Assembly: GCA_013140715.1 (NCBI GenBank)
Contig: JABFSG010000058.1
Location: forward strand, 1-54,739
Source of the DNA: Nitrospiraceae bacterium
GTDB taxonomy: Bacteria; Nitrospirota; Nitrospiria; Nitrospirales; Nitrospiraceae
DNA: 54,739 bases
Direction: 5' to 3'
Shown in pieces: positions 16,449-25,043 of this stretch (position 1 is its first letter; every line of letters begins with the position of its first letter). The translations under genes and the position numbers were made by a program. The notes under the pieces were generated by a model, which had not been told where the DNA came from, did no database searches, and saw only the letters and a program-made list of their open reading frames with translations.

Positions 16449-17048
16449 TTACTTGTAAGAGGCAACAGAATTGATCTTCGCAATTTCGTGACTCGTCACT
16501 TCCCGCCACTGGCCAGGCTGGAGGTCGCCCAGTTCAATCGGGCCAATGGCAATCCGCACAAGACGCAGGGTCGGGTGCCCTGCCGCCGCGGTCATACGCC
16601 TGACCTGTCGGTTCAATCCCTCACGGAGTATGATTTCCAACCAGGCAGTCGGGACATTTTTTCGGAAACGGATCGGCGTGGACCGATCGGGCAACTGCGG
16701 ATCGTCCGGCAACAGGCGCACCTCAGCAGGTCTAGTCTTCTTGCCGTTCAATACCACTCCCCTTCGTAATTGCTCCAAGGCCTCCTCGTTTGGAATACGT
16801 TCGACCTGCGCAAGATATACTTTCGGCAGCTTATGGTGCGGGTCCGTGATGCGATGGGCCAAGGTACCGTCCGAGGTGAGCAACATCAGCCCCTCGCTAT
16901 CCAGATCGAGTCGCCCAGCCGCGTAGACGCCAGAAATCGCCACATAGTCAGCCAATGTCGGCCGCCCTTCCGGATCCGTAAAGCAGGGCAAGACCCCGTA
17001 GGGTTTATTCAAGGCAATGGTGTGCGCACTGCAGAGTGAGCGTTTCAC
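16449..17048 (-). CDS. rluE: 23S rRNA pseudouridine synthase, RluE-like
   Basis: This 199-residue member of the RsuA/RluB/E/F family lacks the N-terminal S4 domain, as RluE does. The catalytic aspartate is D48 in the motif GRLDLDSEGLMLLT. The family motifs LNKPYGVL near the N-terminus, KVYLAQV, and EGLNRQVRRMTAAAGHPTLRLVRIAIG near the end are all present. It should convert one uridine in 23S rRNA helix 89 to pseudouridine. The start is GTG at 17048 with no clear ribosome site. It lies downstream of slp-like, separated by a palindromic element. Confidence 0.9.
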   Translation of the reverse strand: MKRSLCSAHTIALNKPYGVLPCFTDPEGRPTLADYVAISGVYAAGRLDLDSEGLMLLTSDGTLAHRITDPHHKLPKVYLAQVERIPNEEALEQLRRGVVLNGKKTRPAEVRLLPDDPQLPDRSTPIRFRKNVPTAWLEIILREGLNRQVRRMTAAAGHPTLRLVRIAIGPIELGDLQPGQWREVTSHEIAKINSVASYK

Positions 17049-17077
17049 AAATGCACGGCGAGAACAATTACCTTAGG

Positions 17078-17149
17078 CCACATTATTCATGACGATTCGT
17101 CGTAGCAGCGGATCGGCGATTGCAGCAGAAGCGTTCATGAATAATGCGG
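17078..17149. repeat. 72-bp element with CATTATTCATGA inverted ends
   Basis: CCACATTATTCATGA at the left end is the inverse of TTCATGAATAATGCGG at the right end, with one mismatch. The 40-bp centre (GATTCGTCGTAGCAGCGGAT and onward) can form smaller stems. It fills the gap between the slp-like and rluE-like genes. It could be a small non-autonomous mobile element or a regulatory hairpin; no target duplication is seen. Confidence 0.55.
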
Positions 17150-17156
17150 GTTAGCA

Positions 17157-17714
17157 TCAGAACCCGATTCGAGATCCCCCACCGCCACGAGAGCCTGCTC
17201 CCACGCCCATTCCACCGTAGGCACCGATATAGGGGCCACCGCGCCGATCGTTAGGGGTGGCAGGAGGCCACAGGTACCAATGTTTCACCGTCAGAGTCGG
17301 GTAGCGATAATCGATGTCGTCCAATTGATCGGTCGTCGCTCCACTCACCTCACCGACAAACGTCACCAACAACCCAGGCGTCAAGGTTGCCGGATCCAGA
17401 AACGTCTGATGCAGCACCATTAGGCGACCTTGCGAACGAGTGAGATCGGACGTCGGCTCTTGATCTGTATCGAGCGGGAGCTGCAGTAACTCGACCTGGG
17501 TCCCCTCTTGAAGCCGCTTGGCCTTGAGAATCTTACCCCCGAGCAGCATCAGACGTCCTGGATAGGATTCGGGTGAAGCAAGCAGTGCCGTGACTGTCAG
17601 ATTTCGATCGATCTGCTGTTCGAGGGGCTCAGGTATTCCGACCGGAGAAAAGGAACAGCCAGATGCGACGAGCAAGGGGATCAGAGATACTAACTTCAGA
17701 GATCGAGACCACAT
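17157..17714 (-). CDS. Slp family outer-membrane lipoprotein
   Basis: From the ATG at 17714 the protein has 185 residues; an in-frame start 11 codons upstream is possible. The signal peptide ends in the lipobox VASGC. The Slp core is visible: an N-terminal LEQQIDRNLTV, then SYPGRLMLLGGKILKAKRLQEGTQVELLQLPL, and GRLMVLHQTFLDPATLTPGLLVTFVGEV. The C-terminus is very glycine-rich (GPYIGAYGGMGVGAGSRGG). Slp proteins are outer-membrane lipoproteins induced by starvation in enterobacteria; the role here is not shown by the context. Confidence 0.88.
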   Translation of the reverse strand: MWSRSLKLVSLIPLLVASGCSFSPVGIPEPLEQQIDRNLTVTALLASPESYPGRLMLLGGKILKAKRLQEGTQVELLQLPLDTDQEPTSDLTRSQGRLMVLHQTFLDPATLTPGLLVTFVGEVSGATTDQLDDIDYRYPTLTVKHWYLWPPATPNDRRGGPYIGAYGGMGVGAGSRGGGGSRIGF

Positions 17715-18052
17715 GCGGCTACTATATCCAACCCCTATAGCAAGCACAATGAACGGCCCTGGCGTTCTGCACAGTTGCCTCGACTATCTGCCCTCTCATT
17801 GAACCAAACAGCATCGAGCAGAAAGGAAGGGTGGCCAAGATCAGAGAATGGAGACTCTGTAGGCCAGACCATACAGTGTTTGTAGCGGCATGCCTCAGCC
17901 CCCTTGTCAGCCAGCAAAGACGAGACGGCAATTTCCCTCAAAATTCATGAAAAACGAGCCATTCTCTTCCCGCAAATGTTCTCGGCATTGGGCATTAAGC
18001 TTGCTCCCTGCCACCGTGGTCTGTTCACCACCATGTAAAGAAGGAGAAGAGG
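17715..18052. other. 338-bp intergenic region between divergent genes
   Basis: It separates the minus-strand slp-like gene from the plus-strand OmpA-like gene. No coding frame is convincing. It must hold both promoters, but I see no unambiguous -35/-10 pair. AAGAAGGAGAAGAGG just before 18053 is a good ribosome site for the OmpA-like gene. Confidence 0.4.
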
Positions 18053-19120
18053 ATGCAAAGAATGTCGATTCATAGAACCATACCCCTCCGGGGCCCTGCA
18101 TTGGCCATGCTCTGTGCGATAGCCGTGGCGGGCTGTGTGAGCACGGAAACCCACACAAAGACACTCGCCGAACTTGAAGCGGCGAAGAAAACATCCACAC
18201 AGCTGCAACAACAGTTGGCCGGCCTCCAAAAGAATCTGGACCAAGAGGCCACGCAGCGCCTCGCAGCCGAAGAGCAAGCCGCTTCCTTGGCCAAAGAGCG
18301 CGAAGCGCTCGCGGCTCGGTCAAACGAGTTGCAGTCCCGCCTGGGCAGCCTGGAAAAGGAGCGGGGGCAGCTGAACAGCGAACTCGGCACAGTGCGCGGA
18401 CAGATCAAGGACCTCGAACAGAGGCTCGTGAGTGGAAGCGCCTCATCGCGGGAAGAAATCACCAAGCTACAGAAGCAGGCTGCTGACCTTGAGGCCGATA
18501 CCGCCCGCCTTGCGAAGGAGCGTGAACAGCTTCGGCAGGAACAATCGCAACTTGCCACAACCTTGGAGCAGGAACGGCTGGCGAAACTGGCAAAGGAAGA
18601 AGAGATCGCACGTCTGACTCGCACCCAAGAAGAGCTGTCGAAATCGCTCCAGGATGAGATCGCGAAGGGAAACATCACGATTCAACAGGTACAGGACCGC
18701 CTGACGATCAACATGGTAGATCGAGTCCTATTCGATTCCGGACAGGCTCAAGTGAAGCCGGCCGGCGTCGGAGTCCTCACCCAAGTCGGTGACGTACTCA
18801 ACAAGATCTCGGATAAGCAAATCCGAATCGAAGGCCACACCGACAATGTGCCTATCAGTCCGAAGTTACAAAGCCGCTTCAAGACAAACTGGGAACTCTC
18901 GACTGCGCGAGCCACGACCGTGGTGCGCCACCTGATCGATCGGGGTGGTGTAGGACGCCAGCACCTCTCCGCAGTCGGCTACGCGGACACGCAACCCCTT
19001 GCCTCGAACGACTCAGAAGAGGGGAGATCATCCAACCGCCGAATTGAGATCGTGCTCTACCCCAAGGACCTCAAAGACATCGCCGGCCAGGTCAAGACCA
19101 ATAGCGCCACATCGAAATAG
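18053..19120 (+). CDS. Coiled-coil OmpA-family peptidoglycan-binding lipoprotein
   Basis: This 355-residue lipoprotein has a signal peptide ending in the lipobox VAGC. About 180 residues of continuous heptad-rich coiled coil follow (many Gln, Glu, Lys and Ala, for example AEEQAASLAKEREALAARSN). The C-terminal OmpA domain starts near residue 215 (NMVDRVLFDSGQAQVKP), with the diaminopimelate-binding pattern IEGHTDNVPI, NWELSTARATTVVRHL and SNRRIEIVL. It should tether the outer membrane to peptidoglycan. A strong terminator follows, so it is probably monocistronic. Confidence 0.9.
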   Translation: MQRMSIHRTIPLRGPALAMLCAIAVAGCVSTETHTKTLAELEAAKKTSTQLQQQLAGLQKNLDQEATQRLAAEEQAASLAKEREALAARSNELQSRLGSLEKERGQLNSELGTVRGQIKDLEQRLVSGSASSREEITKLQKQAADLEADTARLAKEREQLRQEQSQLATTLEQERLAKLAKEEEIARLTRTQEELSKSLQDEIAKGNITIQQVQDRLTINMVDRVLFDSGQAQVKPAGVGVLTQVGDVLNKISDKQIRIEGHTDNVPISPKLQSRFKTNWELSTARATTVVRHLIDRGGVGRQHLSAVGYADTQPLASNDSEEGRSSNRRIEIVLYPKDLKDIAGQVKTNSATSK

Positions 19121-19133
19121 CCTTCCGTCTTCC

Positions 19134-19166
19134 GGAGGCGCCCACCCAGGCGGGCGCCTCCTTCCT
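19134..19166 (+). terminator. Intrinsic terminator after the OmpA-like gene
   Basis: A perfect 10-bp GC-rich stem, GGAGGCGCCC/GGGCGCCTCC, with an 8-base loop, is followed by TTCCTCC. It lies 14 bp after the OmpA-like stop. The T-tract is short and interrupted by C, but stem strength and position fit a terminator. Confidence 0.8.
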
Positions 19167-19346
19167 CCATCGAATCTCTCCTCACAATCCCAGTCAGATC
19201 GACCCCACGCATAAGTCGCCCGATCGAGATACGTTGAGCAGGGCCTTCCCCCTCTCCTCTGCTTCCGTTATGATGTGCCCAAGGTTTCAGTCGTCTGAAC
19301 TACTTGCTGCACAGCTGTCGATCTCCCTTCCCCAACTGAGGTGCCG

Positions 19347-20003
19347 ATGTTGAAACTCACGCTGATACTCCTGCTTCTCGCAATACCAATCGGTTTTTCC
19401 GCCTGTGACACGGCCTATATCACCGCGATGGATAAAATGGGCTACGCCAAGCGCGATCTCCTGAGCAGCCGTGTCAAATCGGCCCGTGATGCCCAGGCGG
19501 ACGCCAAGAAAGATATTCAAGACGCCTTGGATCAATTTGGGCAGGTCGTGGCCTATCAAGGCGGAGACTTGGAAGCGACATATAAAAAACTCAAAAGTGA
19601 ACTGCAAAACAGCGAAGACAGCGCCGAAACGGTGCGGAATCGCATCGAAGCCGTCGAAAATGTCGCAGACTCGTTGTTCTCCGAATGGAAGGCTGAACTC
19701 GGCCAATATTCCAATGGAGACTTACGCCGGAAAAGCGAAGCGAAACTTTCCCAAACCAAAGCCCGCTACCACGATATGCTCGCCGCCATGAAACGGGCGG
19801 AACAGCGTATCGATCCGGTCCTGAAACCGCTCCGCGACCAAGTCCTTTACCTAAAACACAACCTCAATGCACGAGCGTTGGCCGCCATGAAAGGAGAGCT
19901 GGTGAAAGTCGATGCCCAAGTCGATCAGCTCGTTCGAGAGATGAACCGCTCCATCGCCGAAGCCGACAAGTTCATTCAGACGATGGAGAAAGAGCCGGCC
20001 TGA
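19347..20003 (+). CDS. DUF2959 family lipoprotein
   Basis: From the ATG at 19347 the protein has 218 residues; a GTG two codons earlier is less likely. The signal peptide (LILLLLAIPIGFSAC) ends in a lipobox Cys, after which DTAYITAMDKMGYAKRDLLSSRV is the DUF2959 signature. The rest is long alpha-helical coiled coil (KLKSELQNSEDSAETVRNRIEAVENVADSLFSEWKAEL). The family's function is not known; it is a periplasm-facing protein. It lies 39 bp upstream of the YpfJ-type peptidase and may be co-transcribed. Confidence 0.85.
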   Translation: MLKLTLILLLLAIPIGFSACDTAYITAMDKMGYAKRDLLSSRVKSARDAQADAKKDIQDALDQFGQVVAYQGGDLEATYKKLKSELQNSEDSAETVRNRIEAVENVADSLFSEWKAELGQYSNGDLRRKSEAKLSQTKARYHDMLAAMKRAEQRIDPVLKPLRDQVLYLKHNLNARALAAMKGELVKVDAQVDQLVREMNRSIAEADKFIQTMEKEPA

Positions 20004-20042
20004 TCCGCCGCTCAATAGGCTGTACCCTACCGGGAGATCTAT

Positions 20043-20903
20043 ATGCGCTGGGAAGGACAACGAGAAAGCGACAATATCGAAGACCGTCGAGGGATGCCGC
20101 CGGCCAGGGTCGGAGGGGGAAGGCTTGGGATCGGCGGCATCGTACTGCTATTGGCTGTCAGCTATTTCACCGGCATCAATCCCTTAACCCTCATCGAGAT
20201 GCTCAACGGCACCCAGAGCATGACGGAATCGACGGGACCCTCCGAACCGGCGCCGATCGGATCGCCCAACGATCAACTGGGAAAATTCGCCGCTGTTGTC
20301 CTCGCCGATACGGAAACCACCTGGCGGCAACTCCTTGGTCCGCAATACGAAGACCCACGTCTCGTCCTCTTCACCGGAGGTGTCCATTCGGCCTGCGGCA
20401 CCGCTTCCTCAGCCGTCGGCCCCTTCTATTGCCCGAACGATCACAAGGTCTATCTCGATCTCTCATTTTTCAATGAGCTGGCACGACGATTGGGCGCGCC
20501 GGGTGACTTTGCGCAAGCCTATGTGATCGCGCATGAGGTGGGCCATCATGTGCAGAATCTCATGGGCATCGCTGAAAAGGTGACCCGGCTCCAACACCAG
20601 GCCTCCGAGCGGGAAGGGAACGCCTTGTCGGTTCGAATGGAACTGCAAGCCGATTGTTTCGCTGGTGTCTGGGGTCACCATGCCAAGCGTGATCGGAATC
20701 TGATCGAGCCGGGCGATTTCGAAGCAGGACTGAAAGCTGCCTCCGCCATCGGGGACGACCGGCTCCAAAAGATGGGACAGGGTTATGTCCAACCAGAGAG
20801 CTGGACGCACGGGTCATCCGAACAACGGATGACATGGCTTCGAAAAGGTTTAGAGACCGGCGATCCAAGAGCTTGCGATACTTTCGCAAGCAACCGGCTC
20901 TAG
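20043..20903 (+). CDS. YpfJ/KPN_02809 family neutral zinc metallopeptidase
   Basis: This 286-residue protein matches the YpfJ family: MRWEGQRESDNIEDRRG at the N-terminus, one membrane helix (GIGGIVLLLAVSYFTGI), then the peptidase domain with the zinc motif HEVGHHVQ (H164, E165, H168). It ends with MELQADCFAGVWGHHA, where Glu is the third likely zinc ligand, and the QGYVQPESWTHGSSEQR block. It is probably anchored in the inner membrane. The substrate is unknown. The start is preceded by GGGAGATCT. Confidence 0.93.
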   Translation: MRWEGQRESDNIEDRRGMPPARVGGGRLGIGGIVLLLAVSYFTGINPLTLIEMLNGTQSMTESTGPSEPAPIGSPNDQLGKFAAVVLADTETTWRQLLGPQYEDPRLVLFTGGVHSACGTASSAVGPFYCPNDHKVYLDLSFFNELARRLGAPGDFAQAYVIAHEVGHHVQNLMGIAEKVTRLQHQASEREGNALSVRMELQADCFAGVWGHHAKRDRNLIEPGDFEAGLKAASAIGDDRLQKMGQGYVQPESWTHGSSEQRMTWLRKGLETGDPRACDTFASNRL

Positions 20904-21039
20904 CAAGTCTCTGCTGCTATTGTAAGCTGCGGGTAACGCCGAAGGGCGATCAAACGCTTACTCCTTCAGGCTTAGCCTAGACCTCAACCTTAACCTTCCC
21001 CGAACCACGGCAACTTTTCAGCACCCGGTTACTCTAGTT

Positions 21040-21486
21040 ATGGATGACGATCACGAACAGCCGCAAACATCGACCTCCCAGGGCATCTGTGCTGCGCTCC
21101 TGGCCGATGCGCCCTGGAATGCGAAATCCGTCATCGCCGCTGCAATCGCCACGGTTGGAGGTCTCGGGTCATGGATAGCTAACTTCTCATCGCCTGCCCT
21201 GGCAAGCATCGGCGCCAGCTATCTGGGAGGGTTTTTCATTGGCTGGGCGTTCCGGAGATTTTTGAGAATGGCTGCGTTGATCGCCGGCGGCTTACTCGCC
21301 GGCATCGCCGTACTCCAAGAAACCGGTTGGATCGATCTCGATTGGGTGACGGTGGAGACACAGATCCAACAAGCCATCGCAGCAACACACCGGGGGACCG
21401 AAGGACTTAGACACATCCTCTCAGGCTATCTCCCGTCAACAGGGGCAGGAGCCGTCGGAATGTTTTTCGGATTTCGGAAACGCTAA
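21040..21486 (+). CDS. FUN14-family membrane protein
   Basis: This 148-residue protein has three hydrophobic segments with glycine-zipper pattern: IGASYLGGFFIGWAFRRFLRMAALIAGGLLAGIAVLQ contains two, joined by a basic turn. GWIDLDW after them is typical of FUN14 (PF04930). A last hydrophobic segment ends in GMFFGFRKR. The bacterial function is unknown. It is convergent with the RNase HI-ABC gene, with 69 bp between the stops and no clear terminator. Confidence 0.75.
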   Translation: MDDDHEQPQTSTSQGICAALLADAPWNAKSVIAAAIATVGGLGSWIANFSSPALASIGASYLGGFFIGWAFRRFLRMAALIAGGLLAGIAVLQETGWIDLDWVTVETQIQQAIAATHRGTEGLRHILSGYLPSTGAGAVGMFFGFRKR

Positions 21487-21555
21487 CGACAGACCAACGC
21501 GGCAAGGCAGTCTAAGCCTGAACCTTGACCTGCTCAATCAAGCCGATAGGCCCTG

Positions 21556-22821
21556 TTAACATCCTGGAAAAGCCTGATACCACCCATTGACCTGCGCCAC
21601 TGCTATCGGGCAGTCGAATAATGCACTGAGGTTGGCTTCTGTGAGGACGGCGCGTTTCTCCCCATCTTGAAGAATCTTTCCTTGCTTCAAGAGCACGACA
21701 CGCTCGACTTCCGGCGGAATCTCGTGAATGTGATGTGTCACCAGCAACAGTGTTTTCCCCTTCCGCATATGGGCGCGAACGAGATCCAAATAGTGAAATG
21801 TCGCGGTCAGATCGAGTCCGCTCGTCGGTTCGTCGAGCACGAGCGCTGCAGGCTCGTGCACTAACGCGCGGGCTAGGAGACAGCGCCGCTGCTCTCCCGC
21901 CGACATCTCCCCAAACCGCCGATCTTTCAACGAGCCGGCTCCCATCTCCTCCAACATCTCGTCTGCCCGAACGAGCTGCGCGTAACTGAAGTCTTGATGT
22001 CCATAGGTTCCAATACTCGCATAGAAACCGGACAGGATCACTTTGAGCCCGGTTACTTGGTCCATATACTGATGTTGAAGGTCGTGGGACACCATCCCCA
22101 AACGTTTGCGGACATCCCAGACGTTCCACCGTTCTTCACCGAATAGACGAATGCTGGTTTCGTCCAATGGAAGCGGATGGACTTCACCTGATAGGAGTTT
22201 AAGAAGCGTCGACTTGCCTGCCCCATTGGGACCGATGATCGCCGCATGCTCTCCCTCCTCCAGGGCAAAAGAAAAATCTGAGAAGACAGAGGTGTCACCC
22301 CGATAGACCGTGGCATGCTGGATGTCGAGAATCGGCTCTGATGTCGCAGTACAGGAGGTTTTCTCCACCATACCACCGACCGCCTTGCCGGCGCGGAGCG
22401 ACTGTTCAAGACCGGCACGAGCCAGTGCATCCACCCGTTCGTTCTCCGGGTGACCGTTGTGTCCCTTGACCCAGCACCATTCGAGTGTATGGCCTACGGC
22501 TAGCTCATCGAGACGGCGCCAGAGATCCTCATTCTTCACCGGCTCTTTGTTCGCGGTTTTCCAGCCACGCCGCTTCCAGGCATGGATCCATTCGCTGATG
22601 CCTTTTTGAACATACTGAGAATCGGTGTAGACTCGCGCTTCCACCGGTTGAGTGAGCGACTGCAAGGCCTCAATGACAGCAAGCAGCTCCATGCGGTTAT
22701 TCGTCGTGGCCGGCTCGCCGCCGCACAGCTCCGTTTCGACCGCGCCCCTGCGCAGCAAGGCACCCCAGCCGCCAGGCCCAGGATTGCCGCTACAAGCGCC
22801 ATCCGTATAGATTTCGATCAT
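21556..22821 (-). CDS. RNase HI fused to an ABC transporter ATPase
   Basis: One uninterrupted 421-residue frame holds two enzymes. Residues 1-147 are RNase HI with the four catalytic carboxylates D7 (IYTDGAC), E45 (NRMELL), D67 (VYTDSQY) and D131 (NERVDALAR). Residues 164-421 are an ABC ATPase with Walker [10 protein letters not shown] (197-205), signature MSAGEQRR (306-313), Walker B ALVLDEP and switch His in VTHHIHE; it resembles the ModF/YlmA type without membrane domains. Residue 151 is Met with only a weak ribosome site, so the ABC part might also be made separately. RNase HI removes RNA from RNA-DNA hybrids; the reason for fusion is unclear. EcsC lies 55 bp upstream. Confidence 0.88.
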   Translation of the reverse strand: MIEIYTDGACSGNPGPGGWGALLRRGAVETELCGGEPATTNNRMELLAVIEALQSLTQPVEARVYTDSQYVQKGISEWIHAWKRRGWKTANKEPVKNEDLWRRLDELAVGHTLEWCWVKGHNGHPENERVDALARAGLEQSLRAGKAVGGMVEKTSCTATSEPILDIQHATVYRGDTSVFSDFSFALEEGEHAAIIGPNGAGKSTLLKLLSGEVHPLPLDETSIRLFGEERWNVWDVRKRLGMVSHDLQHQYMDQVTGLKVILSGFYASIGTYGHQDFSYAQLVRADEMLEEMGAGSLKDRRFGEMSAGEQRRCLLARALVHEPAALVLDEPTSGLDLTATFHYLDLVRAHMRKGKTLLLVTHHIHEIPPEVERVVLLKQGKILQDGEKRAVLTEANLSALFDCPIAVAQVNGWYQAFPGC

Positions 22822-22876
22822 TCGTTCCCGTTCCTTCTGAAACTCACCCGCTATCTCCTATCGCTCGAACGAACAC

Positions 22877-23653
22877 TTAGATTCGCTCGTAGGCCCTTCG
22901 CACCTCTTCGGTTCCGTAGTGACGTTCAAGACGCCGCACGGTGAAGTGGCCTCGACTCATGTCTTGGAAATGGTCGATGAATAATAGATTGACGACCGCT
23001 CCGCCCGCAGCGCCGATGATGGGGACCAGCTGCGCTGCAGCCTTTTCCGAGACCTGTATCTGAAAACGCGAAGCAATCAGGGCAATGAGGCGAACCAGCG
23101 CCGGAGCGCTCTCTTCTGCCAATGCCTGCGAGGCAAGATACTCGGCTGCTTCTGAAACGGCCCGGGCAAGCGACGATCGGACAGCGAAGTAGCCGATCTC
23201 TGCCGCGTCATCCCGTCTCGATGTCCCTCCAAGAGCGAAAACCTCGATGCAAGCCAACCGAGTGGAAACGTCGTCAAGCGACTCGCCGTTTGCACGAGCG
23301 ATGTCCGCGATGGAACGGCACATGATCGTCGTGGATACCAGGAGCTCGGCAATCAACCCAGCCAGACCCAACGCCCCTCCTGCTGCACCGCTGACGGCAG
23401 CCGCAACCTTATGCCAGCGAGGATGGGATTCCGAGGACCGACTGTCCATGGTGAGCAACGCCCCTTTCATGGCGAACATCAATGCATCCTTAGTCGCCAC
23501 TCCGATGCGCTGGCCCCAGTTGTCGGGAAGGAGTTCGAACCCCTTCTCAATCGGCTTGCCTACGAAGTTGGTAATCTTCACGGCAAGTCCAGGATTCTCA
23601 AGGAGGCGCTTGGCTTCAGCAAGTTCCGCGAAGTGTTCGTCGGAGAGCATCAT
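22877..23653 (-). CDS. EcsC family protein
   Basis: This 258-residue protein matches the EcsC family: LLPDNWGQRIGVATKDALMFAMKGAL near residues 40-65, the hydrophobic glycine-rich AAAVSGAAGGALGLAGLIAELLVSTTIMCRSIADIARANGE, and RFQIQVSEKAAAQLVPIIGAAGGAVVNLLFIDHFQ before a basic C-terminus. EcsC is encoded with ABC exporters in Bacillus but is mostly of unknown function. Here it precedes the RNase HI-ABC fusion by 55 bp, so the ABC/EcsC association is kept in a different form. The start is the first of two ATGs. Confidence 0.85.
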   Translation of the reverse strand: MMLSDEHFAELAEAKRLLENPGLAVKITNFVGKPIEKGFELLPDNWGQRIGVATKDALMFAMKGALLTMDSRSSESHPRWHKVAAAVSGAAGGALGLAGLIAELLVSTTIMCRSIADIARANGESLDDVSTRLACIEVFALGGTSRRDDAAEIGYFAVRSSLARAVSEAAEYLASQALAEESAPALVRLIALIASRFQIQVSEKAAAQLVPIIGAAGGAVVNLLFIDHFQDMSRGHFTVRRLERHYGTEEVRRAYERI

Positions 23654-23876
23654 GTCGTTTTCCCCAAAGGCAAATGGCTTACCAAGCTATCAAAAACGTT
23701 CGCGCCTGTCGCGGGACGCCGTTTCTACTTTACCCTTACAATAGGATAGTCTCTCGACCAATTCCAGCGGTATGATGGGACTTCTATGCTGCCGACGGGA
23801 TGGTACCATGCCTGCAATGCCCGCACCCAGAGAGCCACTGCGGCCTACCGGCGCACTCGAACGATGGAGCACAGCC

Positions 23877-24611
23877 ATGACACATGAAGACCGACCTGCG
23901 AGCCGACTCCTTTCCCGCCGTGAAGTTGTAACATTTCTAGGAGCCACAGGCGTGGCCTGGCTACTCACTGCGGGACTCAGCCCCAGGCGGGTCGATGCAG
24001 AGACAGTGAGTCCCACATGTGTCGTCCGACCGGAACAAATGGAAGGTCCGTATTTTGTCGACGAACGTTTGCATCGGTCCGATATTCGCTCGGACCCATC
24101 CAATGGGCGAGTGAGCCCTGGTACGCCACTCGCTCTAACGATTCTGGTTTCACGCTTCAATGCCGGAGGCTGCCAGCCGCTGCCCAGCGCCCAGGTGGAC
24201 ATCTGGCACTGCGATGCGCTCGGAGTCTACTCGGACGTGCAAGATCCTGGATTCGACTCCACTGGCCAGAAGTTTTTACGAGGCTATCAGGTCACCGATG
24301 CGCGGGGCTCGGCCCAGTTTGTCACCATATATCCAGGCTGGTATCCGGGTCGGACGGTTCATATCCACTTCAAAATTCGCACTGCGCCTCTGGCCCGACG
24401 AACTTTCGAGTTCACGTCGCAACTGTATTTCGACGATGGGCTGACGGATCGCGTCCATGTTGCCCCACCCTATACCCCGACAGGGCGACGCACGACGAGA
24501 AACCAACAGGATTGGATCTTCCGGCGTGGCGGCGACCAACTTCTTTTGGCTCCGGCTACAACTCCCGACGGCTACTCAGCCACATTCGCAATCGGTCTGC
24601 AGCTTCCTTGA
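23877..24611 (+). CDS. Tat-exported intradiol ring-cleavage dioxygenase-like protein
   Basis: From the ATG at 23877 the protein has 244 residues; a longer frame to 23772 adds a non-conserved N-terminus. It starts with a Tat-type signal, SRREVVTFLGATGVAWLLTAG. The catalytic domain has all four non-haem Fe(III) ligands of the intradiol family: Y118 (GVYSD), Y156 (GWYPGR), H162 and H164 (VHIHFK). Family members cleave catechol-type rings, but secreted bacterial homologues often have unknown substrates. No aromatic pathway genes are nearby, so the substrate is open. It is convergent with the zf-HC2 gene. Confidence 0.85.
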   Translation: MTHEDRPASRLLSRREVVTFLGATGVAWLLTAGLSPRRVDAETVSPTCVVRPEQMEGPYFVDERLHRSDIRSDPSNGRVSPGTPLALTILVSRFNAGGCQPLPSAQVDIWHCDALGVYSDVQDPGFDSTGQKFLRGYQVTDARGSAQFVTIYPGWYPGRTVHIHFKIRTAPLARRTFEFTSQLYFDDGLTDRVHVAPPYTPTGRRTTRNQQDWIFRRGGDQLLLAPATTPDGYSATFAIGLQLP

Positions 24612-24729
24612 ACGGCATGCATCACAAAACGCCCGCCAATATCCAGCTGCGCGAACAGCCTACTCCAACGTTTTCTTTCTGTAGAGATATGGGAGTGGGA
24701 AGCGATACAACTGAGATGGATTGCCGGCG

Positions 24730-25014
24730 CTAGTCGCGTCTGGCGCGAAGGGCTTCTTTGAGCCTGGCCTTGGCAGCAGGAGAAAGCTGCGCATCCCCTG
24801 ACGAGTGGCTCTCAGACGCCGGACGCAAAGTGGCCTGACGCAGGGCCAACAATTGCCGGCGATATTGAGCGCAGGCTTCGCATATCCAGTAATGGAATTG
24901 CAGTTGAATTCTGGTAGAGAGCGGGAGCGTCCTGTCCATGGATTCAGACGCGAGCCTCGTCACGTTGCGGCAAGGCAGTATGATGCTGGCGAGCAAGACG
25001 TTCACAGCATTCAC
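24730..25014 (-). CDS. Orphan zf-HC2 anti-sigma-like protein
   Basis: This 94-residue protein carries the ZAS/zf-HC2 pattern: an N-terminal Cys (LPCRNVTRLASESMDR), then HYWICEACAQYRRQL with the HxxxCxxC zinc site. These proteins usually bind a sigma factor encoded just upstream, but here the upstream gene, 29 bp away, encodes a glycogen debranching enzyme. The C-terminal tail is charged (AKARLKEALRARRD) and there is no membrane helix. The start is GTG at 25014; other starts are possible. It may be a free regulator or a remnant. Confidence 0.75.
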   Translation of the reverse strand: MNAVNVLLASIILPCRNVTRLASESMDRTLPLSTRIQLQFHYWICEACAQYRRQLLALRQATLRPASESHSSGDAQLSPAAKARLKEALRARRD

Positions 25015-25043
25015 ACAAGTAATGGAGCATGCATCGCGCTAGA

